Below are positions 11,385-23,735 of a stretch of 64,000 nt of DNA, piece by piece (the first letter of the stretch is position 1; the number at the start of each line of letters is the position of its first letter). Source of the DNA: Prochilodus magdalenae (Eukaryota > Chordata > Actinopteri > Characiformes > Prochilodontidae). The stretch is taken from NCBI GenBank assembly GCA_024036415.1, contig JAMWET010003603.1, forward strand, positions 285,001 to 349,000, read 5' to 3'. The translations under genes and the position numbers were made by a program. The notes below the pieces were generated by a model. That model saw only the letters and a program-made list of their open reading frames with translations, ran no database searches and had not been told where the DNA came from.

Positions 11385-12620
11385 GATTACCGCCGCTCTG
11401 CCACCCACCAACTGAAATGTCAGCTTGGGGATTTCGGTAGCCCCTCTTAGCCCTTTCGGAGCGAGCCTTTCTGGGAATGAGAACCAGAACAAAAGTCACG
11501 TCTGCACACAACAACGGACGATACGGGATCCCCTCACGCACTGTCCAAAGCCTCGGCTGCATTCATACATCCTGCAAACTCTGAGTGCCTTCCTCCCTCT
11601 CCTCTCCTCCCTTCGAGTCCATGTCTCTCCCTCCACACGCCTAAAAATACTCCTCCAAGATATGGATCAGCCCTGGTGGGTTTACACAGCTACACAGGCT
11701 GATGCATCCGTCCTGCCTGGGGCTGTTTTGTCCAGAAAATTGGATTGCAAATTCAGATCTGGGTATGAAACAGTGTGTATAGCTAGCAGCTGGGCAAATG
11801 TAGACCGGGTAGTGTTATTGTGGGCTTGCTCATAAAATGGGTCAAGTTACAGCCTATTTATATTAGAGTACAAGCGGCTTTAAAAAGGACCCAAGGTAAA
11901 GGCAATGATGCACGTGCATATTACAGTGTGCACCCCCGACCATCACCCCATCAGCCGGACTGATGCCAAAAGAGCTCTCACCGGTCACTGAAACTTTTGA
12001 AGTCTTCGACCTCAGCTGGGACCCAGCCAAGCTAGCATTTGAGGGCGCGTGGTGAAGCCTCAGTTATCCAGAGGAGCGCAAAACCCTTCGCAGGAGCGCG
12101 CTTCGGACGCGGGGAACCGCAGCTCTCTATCGCAAGTCCCTAAAGTAGCGCGCCGGTGAAGCTGCAGGCGGGAACTCCGGGGTCCGCTGTGCGCGCGCGC
12201 GCTAGCCCTTCCTCGCGCGTGAGTGGCTGAAATATTCCCGGTGCAGAAACGTGCATCAGAAGGAAAGCGCGCGCGTGCCGTTCAGCTTGTGCAGCAGGAG
12301 TCCGAGCCCAGCAGCAGTCTCTTCTTCTTTCTTTCTTTCTTTTTTGTTCTTGTCTTTTCTCTTTCTCTTCTCGGTCCCGCTCCTCCCGTTTAAATCCCTT
12401 TGCCTGCTCGGTCTTTTATCTGGGCTGCTGTTCTTTCTGAGTGTGAGAGCCGCTCAGCTTTAATATTACCGTACCACACCCCCCACCCCTCAACCACCCC
12501 CCCAACACACACTAACACACACACACCAGCCCCCACGGGGTGCCTCTAAGCGCCGCCCACTCCCCTCTGATTGGCTGTTATTGCTTCTTCAAAGCTCCGC
12601 CCACTGCCTGGTTTAGTGAT
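11385..12620 (-). promoter_or_regulatory. GC-rich 5' flank of adra2b
   Basis: This lies directly upstream of the adra2b start. The stretch 12050-12260 is strongly CpG-enriched (runs such as GCGCGCGCGC near 12193), unlike the surrounding AT-rich DNA, which fits a CpG-island promoter. No single core element was assigned. Pyrimidine-rich sequence follows at 12330-12400 and an A/C-rich patch at 12475-12530. Confidence 0.5.
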
Positions 12621-12714
12621 GTAGCTGATGTTTATAGAGACCCCTGCCTACAGACCCAATCTACACCAATACCACAAGTTCAATCTTATCTCTATTCATC
12701 TATATGCTGATCTA

Positions 12715-13228
12715 CTCTCTCTTTCTTCTCTCTCTCTCTCCCCCCCTCTCTCTCTCTCTCTCTCATTCTCTGTGTCTCCTCTCTCTCTTTCTTTCTCTCT
12801 CTCCCTTTCTCCCCCCCCCCCTCTCTCTTTCTTTCTCCCCCCCTCTCTGTCTCTCTCTCTCTCTATTAAGTTTTTATATCACTCTCTCTCTTCATTATAT
12901 TTGTCTCTCTGCCTCCCTCTCTCTTTAGTTCTGCTGTATTTGTCTTTTACTTTTCCTCTCTCTCTCTCTGTCTCCTCTCTCCCTCTCTCCCCCACTCTCT
13001 CTCTTTCTCTCTCTCTCTGTGTCTCTCTCTCTTTCTTTCTTTCTCTCCCTCTCTCTCTCTTTTTCTTTTTCTCCCCCCCTCTGTCGCTCTCTCTCTCTGT
13101 CTCTCTCTCTCCCTACACATCTATCTACTTTTTTCTCATCTCTCTCTTTCGTTTTTTATCTTTGTCTCTCCTCTCCCTTTCTCTCTGTATTTCCTGTCAC
13201 TTTCCTCTTTCTCTTTCTCGCCACTCTG

Positions 13229-13259
<31 letters not shown>

Positions 13260-13521
13260 TGTCTCCTATCATCTATTTACTTTATATATCACTCTCTCTA
13301 TATTATCTTTGTCTCTCTTCTCTCTCTCCTCTCTCTTGCTCTCTCTTTCAATTTGCCCTCTGTCGCTCTCTCTCTCTGTCTCTCTCTCTCTCTCTATTTA
13401 CTTTTTATATCACTCTCTCTTTATTATCTTTGTCTCTCTGCCTCCCTTTCTGCTGTATTTGCCTTTCACTTTTCCTCTCTCTTTCTCTCTCTCTCTCTCT
13501 CTGTCTCTTTCTCTCTCTCTC

Positions 13522-13559
<38 letters not shown>

Positions 13560-13652
13560 GCTCTCTGTCTCCCCCCCTTTCTCTCTTTCTCTGTGTCTCT
13601 CTCTCTTTCTTTCTTCCTCTCCCTCTCTCCCTCTCTCTCTCTATTTTAACTT
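12715..13652. repeat. (CT)n-rich pyrimidine tract, about 940 bp
   Basis: Almost pure pyrimidine on the plus strand: CT dinucleotides, CCCC runs and TTTCTTTC. A recurring interruption (ATCACTCTCTCT then TTATCTTTGTCTC) shows higher-order duplication within the tract. The 350-codon Ser/Leu open frame here is a repeat artefact. Confidence 0.95.
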
Positions 13653-13667
13653 TTGTGCATCGTTTGA

Positions 13668-13835
13668 ACAAATTTTATGATGGACCAACAAAAATGTCCC
13701 AAAACTGATTGGAAAGACGTCTGGTTCCATTGACTTACATTAGAATTGAATGAGGTTTTGGCCCTCCCCTGTAAAGTTGCCCACTTGTTTTTCATTGAAC
13801 AGTGATGATGTATATGTCTTGTATCTCCAAACTAG
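13668..13835 (+). mobile_element. MITE-like dispersed repeat, copy 4
   Basis: Starts GGACCAACAAAAATGTCCCA and contains the GTCTGGTTCCATTGACTTAC core and CTGTAAAGTTGCC. It ends near GAACAGTGATGATG, a diverged version of the terminal repeat seen at 7197-7211. Confidence 0.6.
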
Positions 13836-14189
13836 TAACTTCACAGCAGAAGAAGAAACTTCATTCATCTTTAATGGGAGTTAATGGGACAGGACATAGT
13901 GGAGTATTTCTGTTCTCCATCATGAAACTTTAACACAACACTGTGCATTTTTAATTAGGCTTAGTTGTATTCTAATTAGCATGTCCTCTACAGAGAGCTC
14001 GTTCATACAGCGGTCTCAAACGTCAGGAAACACCTATATACAGTAAACAGGCTTCAGCAGACGGTGATGTTAGGTCAGGTGACCAACACGGCAGCCATGT
14101 TGAATCCTGCCATCCTGGATTCAATTTCAGTTTTTTCAAATGGGAAGGTATGCGTGTGACACACCAAAGAGACTTTCACCCTGAAAACA

Positions 14190-14470
14190 GGGGCTTTGTG
14201 AGCTCATGAATATTTAATGAGCTCTGCTCTGATTGGCTGGTTTACAGAGAGACGCTGTGATGATCACCCAGACCCATGTGGAAACAGGCTAAATAAAATG
14301 AGCCCCTGTTTAAATCCAGCTCCGCCCTCATACTGTTTAGTTAGCTATGCTAGGTACTTGGAACTGCTAGTAGCTAACGTCACCTGCTCCAGCTACTGGC
14401 TTTCCATCTGGACCACAGGATTAAAGCTGCTGTTAAAGATGCTGAAGTGGCTTGTTTATGGAATTTTCTG
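14190..14470 (+). repeat. dispersed repeat, copy A
   Basis: Contains ATTTAATGAGCTCTGCTCTG, GATTGGCTGGTTTACAGAGA and CCAGCTACTGGC. The same sequence occurs inverted at about 20930-21150. No coding capacity; transposon class not determined. Confidence 0.6.
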
Positions 14471-14499
14471 TTTCACCTTAAATGGTGCAGCAGTTATTT

Positions 14500-15289
14500 A
14501 AACAACTGGGCAATACTTGATATAATTATAGCCACTTATTTTTGAAAACAAGTCTCTCATGACTTTCTACCAGACAGCCTAGGGGAGATTCAATCTGTAA
14601 ACCCTGCAGACTCAAAGCGAGGCAATGGAGTCAGTTCAGCCTGCTCACACCTATTAAATCATGTGCTGGAATTATTTTACGTAACAATGTCAGCCCTTTG
14701 TTATTAAATATTTATCTTCAGGCTCTTCAGATTGCTTCTAGATCAATCAAGATTATGGAAATTGAATAACTAGCTATGTTTCATAAGAAAGGCTCAGGTG
14801 GCTTTCACCCATGTTATTGGCACCCTGTCATTCATTGGCGACTTTGGCGGCATCTAGTGGTCAAAAAAATAAGCTGTTCAAGCTAAAACTGGCAGTCATG
14901 CTCTGATATGGCATATGTTTGAGATAGTTATCCCAAGTTTGATCACAACTGATATAAATACAGCCACTTGTGTAAGAAAACCATGATGCACTTACTGATT
15001 GACATGCTGCAGCCATAGCGTACAAAAAATTATATATATATAAATTTATGATATATGTGTATATATATATATATATATATCATACCATGAAAACTGAGAG
15101 GCTAGTTTGTTTCTAACAGACTGGTATTGGTAATACTGTCAGGCTGGGTGCCCTGAATCACCTGAACCCAAACTCATTCCCACACACCAAAAGTATTTGG
15201 ACATGAGCTCAATTTTCTAGAACCATGCCACCTTGTAATCAACTGACCTCAAATTTTACAGGTCATTAAAAATGCCTACTGGTACATGC
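14500..15289. other. intergenic, nothing recognised except a TA microsatellite
   Basis: AT-rich sequence without a coding signal. An interrupted TA tract lies at about 15028-15082. Confidence 0.5.
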
Positions 15290-15500
15290 CATTCATTACC
15301 TATGCAAGCTACTGGCTTTGCATCTGGTCCTCAACACACAGGAGATTAAAGTGGTTCCTCACTGTGTAACTCTCAGTATTAGACGCTATGATACAGCCAC
15401 ACAGCATGGCTACTACTTACAGGCTGCTGTTGGGGTTGTGATGCTAATAAGGCTGGAGCTGCTCCTCTCTTCTGTCTCCTCAGTGTTAAAATGCTGAGTG
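15290..15500 (+). repeat. dispersed repeat, copy B
   Basis: Contains AGCTACTGGC, AGTGGTTCCTCACTG, CAACAGCAGC-type sequence and GGAGCTGCTCCTCTC. This order is mirrored in reverse at 20790-20990, so it belongs to the same family as copy A, possibly its other half. Confidence 0.55.
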
Positions 15501-15799
15501 ATTTTCCAGAACAGCGCCACCTTGTGACCACTTGACATCAAATTTTACAGGCCATTAAAGAATGCATACTTCTACAAGCCATTCAAGTTTTGTGCTGATC
15601 AACCAGTTGTGTTTCACCAGTCAAAAACCTGCTAGACGCTAATTGGCTAACTAGGACCATACCTGTCCAAATATGAAGTTGTCCATAAGAAGTCCTTAAC
15701 AGAGTTTTTCAGAGATGCAGCACGCAACGCTGTTGTTTAGGACTGCTGTTGGGTGGATGGGTGTGGGCTGCACTCCTGGGTCCTGTAGATGTATCGTGT

Positions 15800-15992
15800 C
15801 ACCTACCGCATCATTCCAACCACCGCCACATGTGGGAGACTGGGGTTCGAATCCTGGTCTAGGAGACTACATTGTGCTACACCAGTAAAAGTCCTTGGGC
15901 AAGACTCCTAACACTACACTGGCCTACCTGTAATATGATTAACCTTGTAAGTCGCTCTGGGTAAGAGCCTCAGCTAAATGCCATAAATGTAA
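15800..15992 (+). repeat. tRNA-derived SINE, copy 2
   Basis: Carries the B box GGTTCGAATCC at about 15845, the AAGAGTCCTTGGGCAAGACT body and a tail of AAGTCGCTCTGGGTAAGAG ending in AAATGTAA. Its 3' end lies within about 7 bp of the first readable CatSper1-like codon. Confidence 0.8.
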
Positions 15993-15998
15993 ATCCAG

Positions 15999-16815
15999 AA
16001 CCCCATCTATGATGGCTTCATCACGTTGGTGGTGCTTCTTGATGAATGCTTGATGATAACCCAGACTGTCCAGGGCGTCGCCATGGCGAGAGGCTGTCTT
16101 TTCGTAGTACTGGACGCCTGTTTTCTTGGGTTTTATGTGATGGACATTGTGCTGAAGATCAAGGTGTGAGCACATTAGTACTTCAGGAGCTGGAATGGTA
16201 TGGATTTCGTCATTGTCCTGATGGGTTTAGTGGAGGATACACCGTCGCTGGTGCAGTCTATTGGAGGCTTCAGAGGCCTCCACTGTGTTCCAGGTGCTGA
16301 AGGACCTTGTGCACTGAAAGCCTTACGTTTGCTCAAAACGATCAGCTTCCTCCGGAGTCTCCAGAACATACTCCTAACATGCCTCGAGTCTATCCGTTCT
16401 GTGGGCGCCATCATCACCCTCGTGTCCAAGCTTCTGTTAGTGTTCACTGTGATATTCCGAGATATGTTCAAGGAGTCAAACCCCGAATACAGCGGCAGCC
16501 TCACACTCTTTCAAGTTCTTACGCTGGATAACTGGTCCCAGATCTACGTTACCAGCAGTGAGAATGGAGCCTCCTACATCATGATTTCCCTTGCTTGTTA
16601 CATCTTCTTGGAGTATTTAGCTTTGCTCAACCTGTTCACTGAAGTGTTAGAGGACAACTACCTTAGCATAGCTTAGCATCAGCAAACAGAGGCCTTCAAA
16701 GAGTCACCAGTCCACAGATGACAACGAGGATAAACTTCAACTCACTGAGATGACAGATGCAGTGGTAGAGGAGGAGTTCTACCAGGAGGCTCTCAGAAAA
16801 ACATTCAGTGAGAGC
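15999..16815 (+). pseudogene. catsper1: CatSper1-like sperm cation channel, intronless pseudogene
   Basis: CatSper1 is a pore subunit of the sperm-flagellar calcium channel. In one frame 15999-16163 reads as S1-S2 (GFITLVVLL, VVLDACFLGFYVMDIVLKIK), then S3 (YFRSWNGMDFVIVLMG), an S4 remnant (LKALRLLKTISFLRSLQ), S5 (SVGAIITL, LLLVFTVIFRDMF), a pore with the family TxDxW filter (TLFQVLTLDNWSQIY) and S6 (YIFLEYLALLNLFTEVL). Breaks: TGA at 16167-16169 and TAG at 16176-16178 between S2 and S3; an apparent pair of frameshifts in S4 near 16282-16318; residues missing before the pore; and a tandem duplication at 16662-16681 (CTTAGCAT twice) giving a stop at 16674-16676 and a shift into the frame that continues EDKLQLTEMTDAVVEEEF from about 16726. 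S1 to S6 lie in under 700 bp with no introns, whereas mammalian CATSPER1 splits this region over several exons, so a processed copy is likely. No N-terminal domain is present; the 5' end meets a SINE. CatSper1 is the best subtype guess, from the pore and S6 wording. Confidence 0.75.
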
Positions 16816-16979
16816 AAACACAGCCAGGAAGACAGACATGACAACAAGGCACCTGTAATTATTGGCCACCGTGGATCAATACCACCTCAGATACAGATCA
16901 CAGCCTTGTTTGCAGAAGCAGCTCATGAACGCCTTCTTTATGGCCAAGGAAGATCAGTAACTTCAAATGTGTCCATGGG

Positions 16980-17965
16980 AAGATCCACCAGTCAGTCCAC
17001 CAGACCGTCTACCAGCCTGTCAATCAGACCTTCCTACAGGTCGGCCACCAGTCTGTCCATCAGACCATCCAACAGGTCGGCAACCAGTCTGTCCATCAGA
17101 CCGTCCAACAGGTCGGCCACCAGTCTGTCCATCAGACCGTCCAACAGGTCGGCCACCAGTCTGTCCATCAGACCTTCCAACAGGTCGGCCACCAGTCTGT
17201 CCATCAGACCGTCCAACAGGTCGGCCACCAGTCTGTCCATCAGACCGTCCAACAGGTCGGCCACCAGTCTGTCCATCAGACCTTCCAACAGGTCGGCCAC
17301 CAGTCTGTCCATCAGACCGTCCAACAGGTCTGCCACCACTCTGTCCATCAGACCGTCCAATAGGTCGGCCACCAGTCTGTCCATCAGACCTTCCAACAGG
17401 TCGGCCACCAGTCTGTCCATCAGACCTTCCAACAGGTCTGCCACCAGTCTGTCCATCAGACCGTCCTAAAGACACCAATAGGTTAGGAATCGGCCACCAG
17501 TCTGTCCATCAAACAGGTCGGTTCCTACCCAACAGGTCGGCCACCAGTCTGTCCATCAGACCTTCCAACAGGTCGGCCACCAGTCTGTCCATCAGACCTT
17601 CCAACAGGTCGGCCACCAGTCTGTCCATCAGACCTTCCAACAGGTCGGCCACCAGTCTGTCCATCAGACCTTCCAACAGGTCGGCCACCAGTCTGTCCAT
17701 CAGAATGTCCAACAGGTCGGCCACCAGTCTGTCCAACAGGTCGGCCACCAGTCTGTCCATCAGAATGTCCAACAGGTCGGCCAACAGGTCGGCCACCAGT
17801 CTGTCCATCAGACCGTCCAACAGGTCGGCCACCAGTCTGTCCATCAGACCTTCCAACAGGTCGGCCACCAGTCTGTCCATCAGACCGTCCAACAGGTCGG
17901 CCACCAGTCTGTCCATCAGACCTTCCAACAGGTCGGCCACCAGTCTGTCCATCAGATTATCCAGG
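16980..17965. repeat. 36-bp minisatellite
   Basis: Head-to-tail 36-bp units (CAGTCTGTCCATCAGACC, then GTCCAACAGGTCGGCCAC), about 25 copies, with some shortened units near 17480-17520 and 17720-17790. Because 36 is divisible by 3 and the unit has no stops, several frames on both strands stay open (RPSNRSATSLSI on plus, GLMDRLVADLLD on minus). It directly follows the CatSper1-like tail. Confidence 0.95.
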
Positions 17966-18009
17966 TTTGATATGCCAAAGAAGATGAGTAACTTCAAGCT
18001 GATGTCCAT

Positions 18010-18440
18010 CTAGAGACAGCACGCCCATTAGGCTGTCCACCAAGCCGTTCACCAGTTTGCCCACCAGTCCATCTAACAGGCTGTCCACAGGCCTTCCGCC
18101 AGATTTCCCACAAGGTCTTCCACCAGCCCATCCACCAGGCCGTCTATCAGCCCATCCCCCATGCCATCCACCAGCCCATCCACCAAGCTGTCCATCAGCC
18201 CATTCGCCAGGCCATCCACCAGCCCATCCACCAGGCTGTCTATTAGCCCATCCGAATTGCCCTCCACCAGCCTCTCCACCAGACTGTCTAATATGCCAAA
18301 GAAGATAAGTAACTTCAGACAGATGTCCTCCTAAAGACAGCCCGTTCACCAGCCCATCCAACAGGCAGTCCACAAGCCCGTCCACCAGATCATCCATCAA
18401 CCCTTCTGTCAGGCCATCCACCGGATCGTCCACCAACCAA
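18010..18440. repeat. degenerate 12/24-bp repeats related to the 36-bp array
   Basis: Loose repeats of CCATCCACCAGG and CAGCCCATCCACC. A spacer of about 38 bp (TATGCCAAAGAAGATGAGTA then ACTTCA) occurs at 16939, 17970 and 18292, showing that spacer plus array was duplicated as a larger unit. Confidence 0.8.
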
Positions 18441-19218
18441 AAACACACACACAACCCCAACCCTCTAGTAAATAAAACCTGAAGGCAGAAGACAGCAGCA
18501 TGGAGACATACACCCATTAGAGGAGCAATGTGTAACTTCTCAATAAAAACGTAATAAAGTGGACCGGAGCATTTGATTAAGAAACTGGTGAACAGGAAGT
18601 GACATCAGCCTGGTTTAAAGATCAGCCTGCTGACAGTTCGGTTCCTTGGGAAGAGGGTGAAAAGTGCCGACTTCAGCTTTATCTCTAGCTCCACCCTCCT
18701 ACAGGTTCCTCCCCTACACTCACGCTCATCACCACCGATCCTGCTGACAGTAATGAGCCGGATCAGCTGTGCAGGATGAAGGATGGAGGTGACCCTGCAG
18801 GACAGTAGATGTCCAGCCGAGCGGCTGGTGACCAGGGCTGTAGAGGATTAGGCTGCTGTGATTCAGGCTGATTGGGTTTCGCCCCATTGATCCGATTCTG
18901 ACCGAGCGCAGGACGGCAGCTGGTCCGCATTAAAAAGCAGCGCTCCACCGCCAGCATAAACAACATCAGCCCACCCTCACTGCCAGTAATAATAATAATA
19001 CTAATAATAATACTACTAATAATAATAATAATGATGAAGATTAATCGCCAGTCCACATTATTTACAATCAGATGGATCATTAGTCTGTTTGTGCTGCTGT
19101 CTGATTAGTAGAGGTTTCAACCTCAGATCTCAGCATCTCTGATCTCTCCTTCAGTGGCGGAGTTTACGTTCGCTAATATGATCCGTATAGAGGAACAACT
19201 ATCATCATCTGTTTCACA
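18441..19218. other. intergenic, nothing recognised except (AAT)n
   Basis: No coding signal. An (AAT)n microsatellite lies at about 18986-19033. Confidence 0.5.
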
Positions 19219-19219
19219 T

Positions 19220-20086
<867 letters not shown>

Positions 20087-20789
20087 GAAGGGACTCCAGT
20101 TACACAGTTGCCAGCGGGAGCCAGGAACTGACCATGGATCAGTTCTTGTTTCCAGGCAGATCTGGAGAGAACCTGATTCAGCAGAATCTCCAGGAACATC
20201 AGGAACATCAGGAACACCAATCAGATCAGTCAGCAGGTCAGTGGGACGAACACATCACGTGGTTTACTCTAAGAGCCTATATAAGATGAACAGGTGTAGT
20301 AGGTGCAGCGCTGTGAGAATGGAGAACTGTGTTTACACTGGCGTAGCTGAATAAGGAGAGTTCAGTCCATAGAGCTGACATACCGTGAACCTCAAACCCT
20401 GTAGTTCCTCCTTCAGGTCCAAATCCTGCACTCACAGGAGAGGCCGGGAAACGGGCCGATTCCAAAATCCTAACAGACTCATTAATATTCACACCCCCAG
20501 CATTTACATACAACCACAACCGAGCTACAGCAACCAAGATGGTGGACCGTGTGGAGGACTTCAGCGTTCCAGGCTGGGAAGGGAACGTTCCACTCCACCT
20601 TAAATGCTGTAGCTTGTACAGGAGCCAGATTCTAATGTAGCACCATTTAAGGTGGAATGGAGAGCTGACAAAACCAGCTGCCATCTAGGCAGTTCAGCTC
20701 CCACATCTTTAACAGAATCCCAGACAGCGTTAATCTGCAGTCTGCACATTTCACTCCAGACAGCCTCTCAAACTACTGAACAACACAGA
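20087..20789. other. intergenic, nothing recognised
   Basis: Complex sequence but no domain or splice pattern identified. Short pieces (TAAATGCTGTAGCTTGTACA) look repetitive. Confidence 0.4.
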
Positions 20790-21150
20790 GCGGCTTCGCT
20801 CAGCGTTTAACACTGAGGAGACTGAGGAGAGGAGCAGCTCCACCTTTATTAGCCTCACAACCCCAACAGCAGCCTGTAAGCAGTAGCCGTGCGGTGTGGT
20901 TGTATCAGATCATCTCAAACTGAGAGTTCCACAGTGAGGAACCACTTTAATCCACTGTGTGTTGATGTCCAGATGGAACACGAGTAGCTGGTATGGGTAA
21001 CGTTAGCTCCTAGCAGCTCCAAGCTAACTAGCATAGCTAACGGAATAGTATGAGGGCGGAGCTTATTTACAGAGGCTCATTTTGTCTGTGTGATCCTCAC
21101 AGCCTTTCTCTGTAAACCAGCCAATCAGAGCAGAGCTCATTAAATATTCA
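20790..21150 (-). repeat. dispersed repeat, inverted copy
   Basis: Reverse complement of sequences at 14190-14470 and 15290-15500: AACCAGCCAATCAGAGCAGA, GAGCTCATTAAATATTCAT, CCACAGTGAGGAACCAC and GAGGAGCAGCTCC all recur. The two regions bracket the catsper1 relic in opposite orientation. Confidence 0.6.
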
Positions 21151-21302
21151 TCAACTTATCAAGAACAGGAAAAGTGCTCGTTTGTTTTTAGGACCAAATC
21201 ATAGGGTGTAAATGGGAGTGTAAAGCCACATCCGGGCACCCCAAACACACACCCTCTATGTGGAACATCAAAGAGCAATATACACAGCGGATTAAAAAAC
21301 TG

Positions 21303-21343
<41 letters not shown>

Positions 21344-21567
21344 AGGGATCTGTACGGATGAAATGATTCAATGCTCACTTTAAGTGACCCTGTACTACAC
21401 ACAGTACACCTAACACTACAAACCCTCCAGCCACCTGCAGGGTCCTCGGGGCGGAGGCGCTCGCTGTTGTAGGTTTAGTGCCCTGGAGAACACAAACAGT
21501 CAGAAGCGTGAACAGAGTAACGGCCTAAAGCGCACTCCAGAAAGTCATCCGTGCTAGACGCAGTTTC

Positions 21568-21598
<31 letters not shown>

Positions 21599-21784
21599 AT
21601 TTAGCAGAGTGCTGGGTTTAGTGGCTGTGGATTGAGAAGGCTAATGAAGAGATAAACAGACAGGTAGACAGATAAAGAACGCAGGATTATCACTTCATTA
21701 GAAAACATGGAGAGTGCTGCCACCTAGTGGACTAATAGGAGCATTACACTCACCCTGCTTTAGCACTACACAAACGCAGCAGGT
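21151..21784. other. intergenic with two short (GA)n tracts
   Basis: (GA)n at 21306-21340 and 21567-21597. No coding signal recognised. Confidence 0.5.
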
Positions 21785-22320
21785 GAAGAATATTAGCAGA
21801 GAGAAAAAAAAAGAAAGAAAGAAAGAAAGTCAGACAGAAGGATTAAAAGAAAATAAAAAGAAAGGAGGGGGGGAGAAGAAGGGAAAAAAGAATGAATGAT
21901 GGAGAATAAAAAAAAAAAGAAAGAAAGACCAATAGAAAAAAGTGTAAAGAAGACAGAAACAGAGGGAAAGAGAGAAAGAAAAGAAATAATAAATGAAAGA
22001 AAAAAAAGAAAGAAAGAAAGGAAGGAAGGAATAAAATAATAAAGAAATACATCAAGGAACAAGAGAGAAAGAATAGAAACAGAAAAGAGGAAGACAGAAA
22101 GACATTAAGAAAAAAAATTAAAAGAGAAGAAAGAAAAAGAGTAAGAACGACAGAAACAGAGAGAAAGAAAAAAATAAAACAAAAAAAAAAAGAAAGAAGA
22201 AATAATCAAAAGAAAGAAAGGAAGGAGTGGCTGACAAAAAGAAAGAAAGAAAGAAAGAAATGATAAGAGAGTGAGAAAGAAAGGTAAATGCTAGAACAGA
22301 AAGAGACAGAAAGAGAGGAA
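21785..22320. repeat. purine-rich (AAAG/GAAA)n tract
   Basis: About 530 bp of A/G-rich sequence built from GAAA, AAAG and GGAA units. No gene. Confidence 0.9.
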
Positions 22321-23449
22321 TGCTGGGAATGATAAAAGAACAGACTGTGTGTACAGTGCAACCGTTTTTCAGTGCTTCAGTATCAGTCAGACCAGCACTG
22401 CCACCTCGTGGTGATCTGTTGTATTCTCAGACTGCAGTCAGCAGGGGGCGCTGTCTAACCAGGGTTACCGAAGTGAGTCAGTATCTAACAGAGCAGCTGG
22501 AGCTCCCTCCAACTCCCCTCATCATTCATCCTCAGGGAACCGAGAGCTATAACCAGGACACTGATCACATCCTGAGCCAGGCACTGGACAGAGACAGGAG
22601 GCTGGTATTCAGTAAAATCAGGTTTAATTAAAATCCTTCAAACAGTGTAGCTTATACAGGATACAATCACACAACGTTCCAGTACAAAAACAGATCATTT
22701 AAATATAAAGTGCTCAGATCGAAATAAATATCCTCTCATTAATCAAACAAACACACGACCACGAACATCTCCCTTTCTTCTCCACGTACACAGATCGGAA
22801 CAGCTACAGCATCATGGCCCTGAGATCAGAGCTCCATACGGCAGGGCATGGCAGTCTGCTGCCCTTCGAAGCCTCCCTGAGTCTGGTCAGGCTTAATTCC
22901 TCGCACCCAATTCAGCGCTCAGAGGTGCGGCGTCAGGAGTTCAGTATCAGCTCAGAGAGTCCGTTCCGTAGGAGCTTATTGCAAGCGGCTTCGGGGCTCC
23001 GGGAGAAGGAAAGGCCCTGGCGGATGTAGTATTGCTCTTCTTCATGTAGCCCTATTACAGTAACTCAAACTTAGAGGTCTAGATGTGCAAACGCTGTGAG
23101 GCTCACCACTTAATCTCACCAGTGGATCTCACAAGCAGTGGACACAGTGGACGGTCAGCCGCTTGTTTGTTGGTGGCAAGGCAGTTGGAAGTCAGTAGAG
23201 GTGTAGAAAGGCGTTAGAGGAGTATTTAGTGGACTATGTGCTCAGTTCTGTCAAAAGTTAAATTCCTGGGCTATTTATCAGAAAAGACTCGGCAAGGTTT
23301 GACCCCACCCCCACCTTAGGCCCCCCACCATGCCCCCAGTACAAATGGCATGTACACCTGGTGCTATAAGTAAACACATCCTCTACAGGGAACAAGCTAG
23401 ACCCATTTGCTGTGTGTCACATTCAATCGTTTATCTTCTGAGCCGCTTA
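22321..23449. other. intergenic, nothing recognised
   Basis: No domain or splice pattern found. It lies beyond the predicted 3' end of dusp2. Confidence 0.4.
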
Positions 23450-23735
23450 TCCTTCTGAGGCGCAGGGGTTGCCAGAGCCTACCCCAGCACTCATAGGGCA
23501 GAAGGCAGGAAACACCCCGGCCAGGCTGCCAGTTGTGGGCTGGAGGTTAGGGAACCAGCCCTGTGACCAGAGGTTCCCTGGTTTGATTCCCTGAACCCGC
23601 AAGACACAACCGAAGTGACCTTGACCCAGGCACCAGACCCCAGCTGCTCCCTGGGTGCTGGGGATAGGGCTGTCCACTGCTTCGGGTAGGTGTGTTCACT
23701 GTTGCGCACGTATGTGGGGGTTTTACTTTGCAAGC
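23450..23735 (+). repeat. tRNA-like SINE, second family, copy 1
   Basis: Contains GGAGGTTAGGGAACCAGCC, a B-box-like GGTTTGATTCC and CTGCTCCCTGGGTGCTGGGG. The same order is found at 40310-40570. The first 60 bp is the common fish fragment with AGGCAGGAAACACCC, also seen near 47850. Confidence 0.7.

Noticed and set aside
12628..13680. 350-codon Ser/Leu open frame
   Set aside because: Pyrimidine microsatellite; the same applies to 19219-20220 and 29160-29930.
16164..16178. GTGTGAGCACATTAG as an intron between S2 and S3 of the channel
   Set aside because: It begins GT and ends AG, but 15 nt is far too short for a spliceosomal intron; read through, it gives two stop codons in an otherwise homologous stretch.
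16967..18013. 348-codon plus frame and several minus frames rich in Arg/Ser or Asp/Leu
   Set aside because: Products of the 36-bp minisatellite, which lacks stops in several frames.
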